DNA of 29,803 nt from Saccoglossus kowalevskii (lineage: Eukaryota; Hemichordata; Enteropneusta; Harrimaniidae): positions 273,957-303,759 of the forward strand of contig NW_003107096.1 of the NCBI RefSeq assembly GCF_000003605.2, in the 5' to 3' direction. The stretch's first letter is position 1, and each line of letters begins with the position of its first letter. The notes beneath the pieces are model-generated. The model was not told the origin of the DNA. It searched no databases and saw nothing but the letters and a program-made list of their open reading frames with translations. A program made the translations under genes and the position numbers. Below, in pieces: positions 18,774 to 29,803 of the stretch.

Positions 18774-21675
18774 GGTGAGCGTGTATGCATGGTCACGAAA
18801 ACAGGATCGTTGTAAATAGAGACAAGGAGACAGGTCGTCGGAAAACATGTGATAGAAGGGACTGACATTTCACGGATTCGTGCTCTTCAACATTACTCTT
18901 GCAAATAGAGCAAACAGGTTTTAGCCGGTGCGTGCCGGCTTCAAACGAGGTCTAGGTATCGTTAATAGACAAGTAAGGCGAACATTATTTGATAATCAAC
19001 AGTATAATAATAATACTGAAGACAAGGTCCGGACATAGGCGCCACGCGTTATTTTTGATGTCTCGTCACATCTGTTTTGAATTGCAGCGTTTACTGGCTG
19101 CATTGTGTAGAACAACCTTTTTTATCAAAATTAAGTTCCGTACTCAAGTACAGGTGCACGTTCTTCTCATTACACTTAGGTGTTCAAGGTTTTCTCGCAA
19201 TCGCTAATTAGTTGATCACCAAATGTCCCATGCCCTATTAAAATACGTAAACAATTAGCTTCGATTATTAGAAAAGATACATAGAATGGTTTGCAGAGAA
19301 ATAAAATCACATTGTCTATGCTTTGCATTTTGAATAGATGAGTCTTGATACATCAAATATGCCTCGTTTCACCCAATCAAGATACTGAATTAAGACCCAA
19401 TAATCTTTGCCGTAAGGGAGGCCTACGTTCTTTTTATTAATACGCCACGCGATTATATTACCAAATACCCGTGACAAATCGTAATCCTAATCCAGATGAA
19501 CGCAGTTTGATAAGCCAAGTAATACAACCGGTAAATGGGTTATGCCTATACATCAAACTGATAAACACAATAACACAATAAGCTAGTGATATGTCATCCG
19601 CTACGTTCCGTGTTATTGATCTGCTCCAGTGTAGCAATATACTAAACTGCTATTATGGTTAGATTCCAATCCGTTGTTATATTTTAAGGCCGTTCATATA
19701 ACAATGTCTCTTTGGGCCTTTTAAAACGCCAAGAATTCTAAACATCACATCATTTTCTTGATTATATAACTTAATTTAACATCGGAATTATTTGAATGGA
19801 ATTAGTTTAAGATCTACATTATTTACTGTTACTTCATGCTGGGATATGATTTAAATCGTTGCAGTTCGGCATATGCTTCACAAGACAACGGAAATATGTC
19901 CCGCATCCGCAAATTAATTACATCATTAACGAAATATTGTATATTTCCATACTCGGAATTATGTCCTCAAAACTAGGTTACATTACTATGAAGTAAATCA
20001 AAAACGTTGGAGGGAATTGTGAAAAACTCCGGCTCAAATATATGACATAGAATACGGCATGCTGCGGGAACTTGGTTCAATATCACTGGTTTTATTACTG
20101 ATGTCAGGCATCACAAAACGTACTATTGTTCAGCTATTCGATGGTGCAATGTCAGTAAATATGTATGACTTTCGCATCTTCTCTTAGCATACCATTACTC
20201 GTTTGTGGCAATAGATGGTATCAACTTCGCCAGTGGTGCAAATGATATTCACTGATCGATGTGTTCAGTTACACAGAACCGAATGTAGTTCCACTGTAAG
20301 GTTGCAGCAACATGCGACAAAGTCGTCGATGAGTCTTCTTCAAAATAATTAAGCCACCCTGGTGAGCATGGCGTATTGAATAATGAGAGACACCTTGTGG
20401 ATTCGATCATTTATCGGTAACCGGATATTGCTTTTGCTAGTCCATATGTATCGTCTGAATTTGTTTGGATGATATCTGATACTAAAATGCCTGTCCATTT
20501 TTCCCAGAACAAAGAACAATACTCAATAGTTAGACTAATCGCTATTCTCACGTGTTATCCGGATGAAGATAATGAATGAGATACTTTACGACGGAATTTA
20601 TAATATAATCCTCTATAATACGATGTAACATATGTCATAACTTAGTATTATTTTATGAGACGATCAAAATGACCCATATTCGCAGTTTTAACATGGTATG
20701 TCCAATTAATATGACTTTTCAATTCCTCTTAACTAGTTAAGAAGTGTTGAGTATTATCCGAATATTAGGTCAACCTATAACTTCTTGGGAAAACACCACG
20801 GTTTGGCAATCAAAATCAAAAAGCATAAACAAACGCTAGTGGTGTATGTTTTACATGATTTTATAAGAAATCATTTTAATGAACGACTATTCTCTGGCAT
20901 ATACGCTACGCTATCAAATTAATAGGATGCAATCATACAAGTGAGAGACCCTCATTCTAATATGTTGGCAACAATATCACTGACGACCCACGTGACACAG
21001 CGTCTCAACTGTATTTGAGCGGTTGGGGTATACGTATATGCCAAACTTGGACGACGCAAGCTGCAGGCCTGTGAGTATTATTGCAGCCATATATTTCACT
21101 GATTACCTTCGCCTGACTGCCCTGTATTCAAGATGATCGCAAGCAAAAATGATTTATTAAAGGGCTGTCAATAAGCGATATGAAATATGATGCGATGAAA
21201 TAGCTTTCCCTCATAACATCATTCATTCATTAATCATACCATATGACGGTGTATCCATAACAGTGATATATATGCATTATTATGTTGTCCTGGGCCAGGT
21301 GGCTTCTTGGTATTACCTATAATTAGTGTAGCATTGTTTGCGAGATCGTCGTATAATCTGTTCGGCAGTCATGCCCATCTGTGTTCGCACACACTGAAGC
21401 TTTCAGGTTACGTACATTGTCATAGAAACTGAGAGGGATTTGATTTGAAAATCAAAATCACTCGACGTCTGTGGAGCCATGGAAGCATAGTATCAAATAT
21501 GTGTAGTAATGTCCTGTTTCATGCCTGACAAATCCACGGATGAAAGCTTAATATTATATGTGTAAATTAGTATACAATTCCCCAGCATTGCTTCTTTTTT
21601 ATATCTCAGTTGTTTAGCGACAGCAAATGATGGAAATGCAATTCATAAGTTAATCTTGTATATATCTCTTGACAG
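18774..21675. other. Non-coding stretch with few open frames
   Basis: About 2.9 kb with a single frame over 60 codons (18989-19207), which matches nothing I know. Visible details are a hairpin AGCCGG-TGCGTG-CCGGCT (18923-18940), a 9-bp inverted pair CAATAACAC/GTGTTATTG near 19568 and 19611, and TCTCTTAGCATACCATTA near 20180, recalling the inner end of the MITE at 11687-12015. Base composition is somewhat less AT-rich than the left half. Confidence 0.4.
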
Positions 21676-21956
21676 CCCTGTGCCCAAACATGGTTAAATA
21701 TGGATTTGATAGTTTGCATATTCCTATGGGATACCGTTCCTGGTGCATGATCTGCAGATTTATTTCGGATGAGTGTGCCACAGACGCAATAAGAAGGCCA
21801 AAAGCATTGAGTGGGATTCAGTCACTAACTGATGTTACTTGGAAGAACCTTGTTAAGGTCTGCATGTTCGAGTGTTCAAACAATGTTTTCACGAAGTCCC
21901 AAAGTATGGAGTATGGTTACCGTGGTGAAATGCACGATACGTGGGGAATCGCGTGA
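21676..21956 (+). other. Possible PAN/apple-domain exon or relic
   Basis: An open frame follows an acceptor-like CTCTTGACAG (21666-21675) and runs to TGA at 21954-21956, about 93 codons, the usual size of one PAN domain. Counting from the frame start at 21669, residues 45-60 read KALSGIQSLTDVTWKN, then C65-MFE-C69, then KSQSMEYGYRGE (76-87). PAN domains typically show ..aL.G....l..vt...C...C......CkS.eYg. Here the C-x3-C pair and the KS..SMEYG block are present. The cysteine expected just before KS is threonine (T75), and the next expected one is tryptophan (W92). PAN domains bind proteins or sugars in secreted proteins. Missing cysteines suggest decay or a divergent member. No neighbouring exon was found. 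Confidence 0.33.
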
Positions 21957-24141
21957 CGTATTTTTAACAAACAAAAACAAAAGAGATATTCAATGTTCAG
22001 AGTCACCTGGCATAAAATATTGTTCTATGGAATAAACATAATTTAGTGAGTGGTTCAATGTATAGGTGACTAATTTAAGCTATTAATTAAGTTTCTCTTC
22101 TCTACATGGTTTCAGAAACAATTAATCAAATCAACTGAAAAATATTAATGTACTCGACGAAATGATCATACATGGTCAATTATTGTGTAGCGATTAATTT
22201 TTGCAAACGTGGCAATTATAATATTTTTCTCGTTCAGAGATTGTGTATATGTGCTCTTGGTTACACTGTTTTCTGCTTAATCGAAACTAAACTAAACTGT
22301 AATGGATATCCCAACAACGTTTCTATATTTCTATGGCAATAGGTCGGTCGCGTGTTTCGCGTTATTTAACTTGTATACACCGTTCACTATTTACTATCTG
22401 AAAGTTGCTTGATTTGTTCATAACATTGACAATTGTTTCATGTCCTTGGAAAAGACTCTTGTGTGTCACAATAGAGAGTATTTTTTTGCAAATATGTCTC
22501 TATATACGCATTTTTAATATTATAATGTTTGAAGCTCTTTTCAAAACGTGTATAGTGAGAATACCTTTTAATGTTTTTTTGATAATTAACACTTTTCAGT
22601 ACCTGTATTTGTGTGGCAATAGAAAGCATCCGTTTGATACTAGGAGTTCAAGGTTGGTAACAATTTATATTATAGGGTAATCGCAAAAACGTAAACTAAT
22701 ATGTTTGCTGCTCACCCATATCGAAACGTGTGATCCCACGTTTTGACCATACAAGACTACTACGAATATTTCGAGTCACAGTAAATTATTTATAACTAAA
22801 TATTTTGAATAAGTTTGGATGAATAGCAACATATGTTGAAAATTACCTTGAGGCGGAGTGATAAAAACGTATTACACATCGCATTGAATGATTCAATGGG
22901 CATATTTTGCAATATTTCCGTGATTGCCTTATATAATATCTGTTGATAACAAATGTCAGAAAAAGTGTTAGTTACACAAAATGGCCATAATTCAGAACAG
23001 GGCGCGAGTATAAATTTCACGTGTGCAGCTGACCTTCATTCCTCTCATTTATCAAATGGTCTGTCTCTTGAGCAATGCCTTTTGGCGCGAAGGTAAAACA
23101 CTTCAATTAAACAGAAACAACAGTAACGTTGTAATCATTATTAGCAGAGTTTGGATTTCGAAATCATCCAAGTGAGTGTTGCCCCGATAAGTGATACATA
23201 CAAGGCATCGGGTAGAAATAGACATAACATGGAGTTACTTAATTTGAATTAATGGTATTGAAAACGCCCGCATATTCAACCAACAGCCTATATAGTTGTT
23301 ATAATTACCCGAACTTCATTACTTTAGGTACTTTCTAAATATCATATATTTCCCCGCGGATGATATTGATGATAAGAATATTAAAGATGTTGAATAATAA
23401 GCATATTACTTGAGGACGTTCACAGCAAAATTTCATCTGACTTTTTTTATGAATTTCGAAAATGATGATACGCCGACCCTCGCCATTTTTTCCCAATGTA
23501 TCTGATCTCATATAATGTTAGAAAGTGGTTTTATGATGAAGTTGATTCACTCTGACATTTGGCGGGGTAATGTGCCTGATATAACTGGCACCGTGACTAT
23601 CGGGTTATTCGGTTATGCTCGATCTGATACAGACCAAATCATCTTCAACGTAATTAGGTATATAATAGATAGCCAGCCTATGTGTACAAGTATCAAGGGG
23701 GCATTCCGTGGCACGCTACAATATGCACTGTATTGCTACATACACGTAAATGTCATGGTAGCATATACGAGTTTATCACGCTTGGGGGGGGAGGGACTTT
23801 CATTACTTCAATATTTGTTTGTATAAGATTATTGGTTTTTTTCATTACGATGTAGACATGCCTTGAGAGCTGTAGGCGCATACGTATTATTTCATCTGAT
23901 ATGTGAATTACGTGACTGGTACACGGGGGACAACTAGTTCACTAACTATAATCTCAGTGTCTATCTAAAAATGAAAAGAATTATTCATCAGGCAGGAGAA
24001 AGTTTCAAATTTTCAAATCTTAAAATCCAATAAAGTGGCGTATTACTGACAAATGCGTACGCTGAAAAGGATAGTATTGTTGTTTCGTATTGTACTTATG
24101 CAAAGTAATTGCTCGCACACTCGTAATGTGTTTTATGTGCC
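21957..24141. other. Non-coding stretch, nothing recognised
   Basis: Contains the longest gap-free open frame in the window (23515-23826, 103 codons, plus), whose translation matches no domain and has no splice or promoter context. A strong acceptor-like site, TTCTCTTCTCTACATGGTTTCAG, ends near 22116 but its following frame closes quickly. A G8 run sits near 23785. Confidence 0.4.
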
Positions 24142-24181
24142 CTCTCTCTCGCTCTCTCGCTCTCTCTCTCGCTCTCTCTCC
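24142..24181. repeat. (CT)n microsatellite with CG interruptions
   Basis: About 40 bp of CT dinucleotides broken by three GC steps (CTCG). It is followed by GGGTAAGT, a donor-like string, with no exon before it. Confidence 0.95.
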
Positions 24182-26491
24182 GGGTAAGTTTTTGATATAC
24201 TGTGAAACACATGAATAAATTAAGTACAGGTAGTGAAAGATTTGATCTCAATAACGACAATGGACAACAACACATCTATGCCGCTCATGGGGGGAAACAA
24301 CAGTGTCATCATATATTCATCGGATCGTTACCGGCGGCATAAAATATTATCGTAGTGACAATCGACGTTTCGTATGGTGACACAGTTTTGCCTTATCAAA
24401 CTATCAATAATTCATACGTGCTCTGAAAGACACGGTGTCATAATTGTGCTTGTCTAATCTGCGATTACGAGAACGACATAAAAAATGTATCAGCAATGTG
24501 TACACGACCTTTCCAATTGCCAAGTCGACTTTCTCTGATTTGCTCTGATTTTACGAAGCCGTAGTATGCCTTTCTGATGTGTACATACATACTTTAAACA
24601 CGTTACATGATATTGAGTGCGTCGGAAATAGTGAATACACCTAGCGGCATTACGTTTTGCGTGGTAAAACGAAACTACTTGAAATTGACTAGTAAGATAG
24701 CGTATGAATACACTGCAGCTGCCAATTGAAAGCTGACATTATGAAACGATCGGACACAAATACACGGGACAAGGTTCAATTCACGATGCTGATTCACTGA
24801 GATTATTACAAAATAAGTTCAATTTTGTACAAAGGCATTTTAATTATTATTCCGCGATCTGGAATGAGAATATAATTACACCCATATATTAGTCAGTTAT
24901 TCTGCGAATTACAGTTTTCGTTAAACAAATAAATGACATTTTAAATGTGTGATTGTTTTTGAGAGGAGTTCAGCGAACCAACATTTGTTCGAAAAACGTC
25001 ATGTGATTTGCGTCATGTTTTATATCTGTCCCTGTCATATAAGCAACAAGTTTAAATCATGAAATTACGTTCGAATCTAATCCCACAAATAACTTCATTC
25101 TTGTAACTGACTTCAAAGAAAAAACACACACCACGTTGTAGGAATGGGTCTCGCAAAAAGAAGGCATTTACGAGTTGATTCTGACATGAAAGTAGGGCTA
25201 GTACTTTACACCGATAAGTTGACAGGTATGACTTTGGAAATGAATAGTAATTGTTTCCAAATTTGTTTCTCAGATGTATGTTTTCTTGTTATGGTACGTA
25301 TGAGTCACATACGTGCAATTGCAGCATATTTGGTGAACGTCAATGAACACCGAATATAACATGCACAAATTTATAGATATGCTACTTCGACAGGTGGAAC
25401 GATTAACGATACTTTGGTGGAAAGAGGCGAAGAACTCGATACTACTAGGTTTCCTCGGCCTGTTTATCTGACGTTCAATTTCATCGAATAATAGAGTGTA
25501 AAAGTACTGTGCCATGGGGCGAGTAATGTGCGTATATCTTGAAAGGTTCATCGTTGCAAATTTCTATTAACGCGTCCAAACAATCGTATGAAAATAATGA
25601 AGTTGATTTATATAGAATATCAGCACACAAAATCTAATTTCATATCAATTACTGTCACGTAAATTAAGCATATGAACGTAAACTTTGTTTTCTGTGATGT
25701 TGTTAGCAATGATCTTTCATCTAAACTCATTGAAAAACATTGCTTGACCTATAGTGCGTCATCTTTTGATCAGTTTGCTATGCAAATCAACACCAAAGAC
25801 GTAATCTGCATAAGTGCGAAGTGTGAATGCATATAGTTCTTGTAGAGTCAGCCTATTCCATGCAGTTACTTTAATCTGAGCCCCCCCTCCCCACCTATGG
25901 CGATATACATGTTGATTTCCTGAATACATCGGAAGCGACTCACAAATATAAAACTTTAAAATCAAGCCACATAGTGTAATACATAAAGGATTACGTTTCC
26001 GAGGAGATATATTTGAATGCAAGATTTGTTGCAACTTTTGACTTAAGTCTCCATAACAATCAAGGTTGCCCGTAACTTAATGTTCGGTTAATTGTTAATT
26101 CGAAACTGACCTACTTAATGTAAACTAAACATTTATGTTGCCCGAAATTTAGCAAACTGATAATTTATTTATTTTTCATCAGTAGGTTTCAGAATAAAAA
26201 ATGTCAAATAAACGGCGACAGTGGCACCCACATAGAAAACCTGAAATAATACAACCCATTTATCTTATTGATCACTATACGATAACTGAGTGTGTTGTTA
26301 CAGAAGTATTGATAACGTTGTATCATGTATCAAACTGCTAGAGGATTACAGGACATATTTACCGATAGTAAAGATCTATAACAAGAATGTCTCTGTGAAT
26401 GTTAATAATATATATAACCATCATATATTAATTACTCACGTAATTGAAGAACATGTTTTTAAATGCTGGCGATCTTGTAACGGAGTTGCCT
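24182..26491. other. Non-coding stretch, nothing recognised
   Basis: Chance-length open frames only. The minus frame at 25759-26034 contains NRLTLQELYAFTLRTYADYV, which reads like ordinary protein but matches no family I can name. Small items are the palindrome GACACGGTGTC near 24431, a direct repeat TCTCTGATTT/GCTCTGATTT near 24532 and a C-run near 25880. Confidence 0.4.
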
Positions 26492-26531
26492 TCTACTTTA
26501 GCCTAGTGGGCTAACGCAAGTTCACAGTAGA
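26492..26531. other. Nested hairpin containing a perfect A-box match
   Basis: TTAGCC-TAGTG-GGCTAA (26498-26514) is a perfect 6-bp hairpin. It is enclosed by TCTACT (26492-26497) and AGTAGA (26526-26531). The string TAGCCTAGTGG fits the pol III A-box TRGCNNAGYGG exactly and is followed by a tRNA-like CTAACGC. No B box follows at tRNA distance, so a tRNA or intact SINE is not supported. Confidence 0.4.
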
Positions 26532-26796
26532 GAAAACAACGCGAGGGGGAAATCAATCTTGAGTAACCCAGGCTCATTAACATAACGTTACCACTCTGTG
26601 GTGTAGACATTTTATATAAGCATACAAACGCAGGTGGTTCGTGGTAACATTAACTTGTTTATAAACTTCAGGGATGTATGTAAAAATGCACAGGATGTAT
26701 ATTTCATTACACCGCGGTTGATGCGGTTGTATACGTTGTCTTATTTAGATTAATAAAGAAATCGTTTTAGATCGGAAATATTATTTACAACCCGAG
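26532..26796. other. Short stretch before the TTTA array
   Basis: Holds an 8-bp inverted pair GTTACCAC (26587-26594) and GTGGTAAC (26641-26648), with TTATATAAG between them. Nothing else is seen. Confidence 0.4.
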
Positions 26797-26970
<174 letters not shown>

Positions 26971-27060
26971 ATGGAAGACCAACGGGCATAAGACCCATTT
27001 ACAGTGGCCACATCAAACATGAAAAGTACAGCAGAAATTAATTAAATACACAAAACTCCG
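26971..27060 (-). mobile_element. 3' end of a 5'-truncated LINE copy
   Basis: Read on the minus strand, the sequence just before the repeat tail is GGCCACTGTAAATGGGTCTT, then ATGCCCGTTGGTCTTCCAT, leading straight into AATAAATAAA. This is the form of a LINE 3' untranslated end: unique sequence joined to a simple-repeat tail. I recall similar wording at LINE ends in marine invertebrates, which is memory and not a search. Its 5' limit is unclear; TTTGTGTATTTAATTAATTTC further upstream on the minus strand may still belong to it. No target duplication was found. It is a separate insertion from the two plus-strand LINE relics. Confidence 0.6.
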
Positions 27061-28164
27061 AACGTGAAAAGTACTCTGTTTTACAGTGTCATGAAATGTA
27101 CATGCCAGTAAAAACTAAATATCCCTGTTTGCGTTTACAATGGGTTTGAAAAAAGTTGTGCACCTTAGAATATGTAAATATTTTCTAATGCTCATTTGAT
27201 TGAATTATTAAAACAGATTTTAATAATCATCAACAAATTGGTTACTTAAAATGCTTACATAGGAAATAATACATATTGGAAGAATTCAATATAATTGTTC
27301 TTACACACAAATAGTATAAACACTCACGCTGCGTACACTCAATGCTATCAGCGTCAGTCAGATTGTCAAGATGACCAAATACTAGTTCAGTAATCCAATT
27401 GACTCCGAACATATCTCATGTATAAACTTCTAATTGTAGAGACATCTGAAAATACATGCACGTTTATTTACAATGCCTTTTTGTGTGTTCAGAAAAGTTA
27501 ACATTACGTGAAAAAATTACCCTAAGATCATTTAGACTTGACACTCTCAGTAGTCTTGTAAAAATCCACTCCTACGTAGACGTATATTTTGACAAAGAGT
27601 TATCAATACGGATAAGGAAATAATGCTGTCTATGCCGATGTCAATGAAAGTAGACTCAAAAAACTTGTTAAATGCGTCTACCACGTTGACTGGGATATTA
27701 AAGACAACGCCATTTACATAAATACAGATACAAATAAATGCTGATTTTTAAATTGTGGTGAACATACCCCCAGAACCGTTTAGATTTGAAGGTTATCTCA
27801 GATTCAATGGTTGACATATACTCAGAGTATTGTCTTTTTATAGCACAAGAGAAAGTTGATTAATTGTGTCTCCATCTTTTGTATTGTCGCTAAACTTGTT
27901 TTACGAAGCAAGCAGATTAAATCTTTATCGAACAAAACATGGTATTTTCTTCGATTAATATGGACTTGAGATGCACTCTCAGCAATGCATGAAAATACAC
28001 TGTCACAGAAAGAACAGTTCATTTGTCGAGGATTGAGAAATTCAAAATATTGTAGCAGCAAATACAGTTTTGGTTGGGATGTAAACGCACCATTGCATTC
28101 TGTATAGTAGTTTCAGTATTAGATAACTACCAACTCTAAGATGTTTCTACAGGATCAGGAAAAT
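27061..28164. other. Non-coding stretch; weak cysteine/histidine frame
   Basis: A minus-strand open frame (27822-28061) contains CSFCDSVFSCIAESASQV, then H and, seven residues later, another H. This is loosely like a C2H2 zinc finger, but the spacing between the second C and first H (14) and between the histidines is off. No other support exists, so no gene is called. The remainder is plain AT-rich DNA. Confidence 0.4.
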
Positions 28165-28340
28165 CCATGGGCGGTCGTTATAAATAAACCGCACCGCTAT
28201 TTGAGCACCGGGTTTCGCTTTAACTTCCATCATGGAAGGCCAAGACGAGAATTGGTCGATACCATCTCCGGTCCGATTGGTTCTAATATAGCCTCCAGCA
28301 ATTCCGCTCAGTTCCGTCGGAACCACCCGCAATTGCTGGT
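28165..28340 (+). promoter_or_regulatory. CpG-dense patch with TATA box and nested hairpin
   Basis: About 14 CpG dinucleotides fall within 160 bp, far above the surrounding DNA. TATAAATA lies at 28179-28186. An ATG in fair context (28232) opens a 19-codon frame beginning MEGQDENWSIPSP. CCAGCAATT (28295-28303) pairs with AATTGCTGG (28331-28339), enclosing a second perfect hairpin TTCCG-T-CGGAA (28312-28322). Both strands are open through the patch (28141-28398 plus, 28147-28332 minus) without known domains. It may be a promoter with a short first exon, a recent GC-rich transposon, or an exon after TTTCTACAG (28152). Confidence 0.25.
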
Positions 28341-28488
28341 ATTCTTAGAAAATAAACCTCGCAATAAGCAATTTTGTTATGGCAATGGCGTTTTCTGAAA
28401 AGGTTAACAACCCTCAATGAGAATTTTAATTTAATGGCCGATAAATCAATTCCAAAATACAAACAAAATATCGAACATGATTCCACAT

Positions 28489-28530
28489 ATATCACTTTGA
28501 TTTCGACTTTGATATCACTTTGATTTTGAC
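28489..28530. repeat. 23-bp direct repeat, nearly two copies
   Basis: ATATCACTTTGATTTCGAC (28489) recurs 23 bp later as ATATCACTTTGATTTTGAC (28512) with one change. Confidence 0.85.
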
Positions 28531-28960
28531 AAATCGAGTTTAGCAACAACCAATGGGGTCAAAATCAGCGTGATATATAATGACGATATTCTTTGACAGT
28601 TTATTGACAGCGTGCTTCGTCCATGATGGATACACCACGTCACGTATCAAGTTTTTTTATTAACAATCACGGTAATACTGGCGGCGCTGGAAATAGTGGT
28701 CACTGCTATGCGCTCTGATTATAATGACACTGATTGTACAGTACTCTATTTAATTAGCATAGCGATAACAAGATACCTAGACATCATCGACGGATAACAG
28801 TCTAAAGGACGTCCCTCCTTGTGAGCAAAATAACACTCGACAATAATTGCAATAATCAAATAACTCTAATTTCTGAGTTGTATATATCCATTTCTAGGCA
28901 CGTAACATAATCCCTTCTTCATTATCGATATGCGTGGCTGGTGAGCAGTTTACGAGCTGC
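28531..28960. other. Short stretch with CCAAT, TATA-like site and small ORF
   Basis: In order on the plus strand: CCAAT at about 28550, GATATATAAT at about 28571, and an ATG at 28623 opening 31 codons to TGA (28716-28718). The frame begins MDTPRHVSSFFINN and has a glycine-rich middle (GNTGGAGNSG). The arrangement is suggestive, but the peptide matches nothing I know. Low confidence. Confidence 0.2.
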
Positions 28961-28999
28961 CTTGTTTTAGCAACGGTTTCCATGGTGATGCTAAACAAG
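28961..28999. repeat. Hairpin, 11-12 bp stem, 16-nt loop
   Basis: CTTGTTTTAGCA (28961-28972) pairs with TGCTAAACAAG (28989-28999), with one bulged T. The loop contains TTTCCATGG, similar to the CCATGG-centred X-box-like sites elsewhere in the window. Confidence 0.55.
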
Positions 29000-29690
29000 C
29001 CTCGTTCTCGGCGATAGAGTTACTATTTAAAAATTGCGCTGTAGTCATTTGTTTGGCATTTCTGAATATTCTTCCTCACGTTGTTGCATCTGTGTAAGCT
29101 TTGCTGCTTGGCGCTACGTCTCCGGACACATGATATACATTTCAGGTATTTATTTCTCAGTTTGTATTGCGAACTTGACTACGAATAGTAACCATTTCGC
29201 GGCGTTATGTCACTCAATGAACGGTTTCTTCAAACGTGTATAGAGTATAGAGTTGGATAACTACCCTTATCCTCGCTGTAATAACCACGCAACGATTATC
29301 CAAGTTTACTGTAACATGTATATGCACTAACAATGCAAACCACACGCCAGGTATACTAGTATGTAGAACATTTTTTTTATCGGTAAAAGCTTGACTGAAA
29401 AAAGCAATATGTATCAATTGTGTACCGTGTTACGTGTCGTTTTAACAGACACATACCGGATTGAAAGCCATGTATAGTGTGCGTCCCCTGCTATCATCTT
29501 TTTATTTGACGAACATACGTCTAACTGTCCATGCAAAAAATAGCAATAGTATTAGTTGTTCTGATCAAACCTCTTACTAAGTACTTCCTCAGATCGAAGT
29601 GTTTACTTGTAATTTAGTTTAGTTAATACAACTGAAACATTTAAGTGGCAACTCAATAAAATTCACATCGCTTCTGTATATAATGAATAC

Positions 29691-29692
<2 letters not shown>
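29000..29692. other. Non-coding stretch, nothing recognised
   Basis: Chance-length frames on both strands (29034-29243 plus, 29214-29417 minus) without known domains. An acceptor-like TATTTATTTCTCAG lies near 29159, but its three downstream frames give nothing recognisable. Confidence 0.4.

Positions 29693-29727
<35 letters not shown>
29693..29727. repeat. (AT)n microsatellite
   Basis: 35 bp of alternating A and T. Confidence 0.97.
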
Positions 29728-29731
<4 letters not shown>

Positions 29732-29803
29732 GTCTCTCAAATGTTGGATTCTCACATTGTGTGAACATTTTCGGCGAGGGGGGAGACTTGTGCATTTTTA
29801 TGA

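Noticed and set aside
20176-20199. TCTCTTAGCATACCATTA resembling the inner end of the 11.7-kb MITE
   Set aside because: Only about 18 bases match, with a gap, and no opposing end is present.
23515-23826. 103-codon plus-strand open frame, longest outside the gap
   Set aside because: No known domain, no splice, promoter or poly(A) context, and a length within chance for this much AT-rich DNA.
25759-26034. 91-codon minus-strand frame with NRLTLQELYAFTLRTYADYV
   Set aside because: Reads like protein but I cannot tie it to a family and it lacks splice or start context.
27822-28061. C2H2 zinc-finger-like cysteine/histidine pattern on the minus strand
   Set aside because: Spacing between the cysteine and histidine pairs does not fit the finger consensus and there is no tandem finger.

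Overview
The window reads as anonymous nuclear DNA from an animal, most likely a marine invertebrate. It is AT-rich, has no long open frames (the longest stop-free stretches outside the assembly gap are about 60 to 105 codons), and shows no operons, Shine-Dalgarno sites or bacterial gene packing. It carries decayed non-LTR retrotransposon pieces, short inverted-repeat DNA transposons, microsatellites (including a pure (TTTA)n array) and an N-filled gap at 13910-14733. I cannot name the species from sequence alone. No intact protein-coding gene, tRNA or rRNA can be supported. Nearly all open frames have the length expected by chance in such DNA.

Layout. 1-6072 is mostly unique-looking DNA with a tRNA-like relic (minus strand, ~179-256), a splice-acceptor-led open frame (2886-3191), an 11-bp hairpin (3554-3580), a diverged tandem duplication (4282-4783) and a TATA box between two TGACGTG motifs (4937-4965). 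6073-6283 is a small hAT-like inverted-repeat element with ATACT target duplications. 7631-8558 is a cluster of short repeats: a diverged duplication, a 140-bp element with 20-bp inverted ends, and a piece of a dispersed repeat family on the minus strand. 11687-12015 is a strongly AT-rich MITE ending in TA. 12393-12459 is an unusual run of back-to-back hairpins. 12730-13060 is a decayed LINE ORF2 C-terminal region. 15049-15952 is a ~900-bp repeat whose core is a ~308-bp duplicated unit. 16480-17030 is a second LINE relic with recognisable reverse transcriptase motifs.

The right half (17-30 kb) is poorer in repeats. It holds the two most gene-like traces: a minus-strand open frame resembling part of a fibrinogen-related (FReD) domain (18431-18682) and a plus-strand open frame resembling a PAN/apple domain with missing cysteines (21676-21956). 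Both could be single exons of larger genes or pseudogene remnants; neither can be proven here. Further right are a CT microsatellite, a 174-bp (TTTA)n array joined to the 3' end of a minus-strand LINE copy, and a CpG-dense patch with a TATA box and nested hairpin (28165-28340).

The parts do not form a pathway. They suggest intergenic or intronic DNA, with repeats packed into 6-17 kb and possible exon remnants of secreted lectin-like genes in 18-22 kb.
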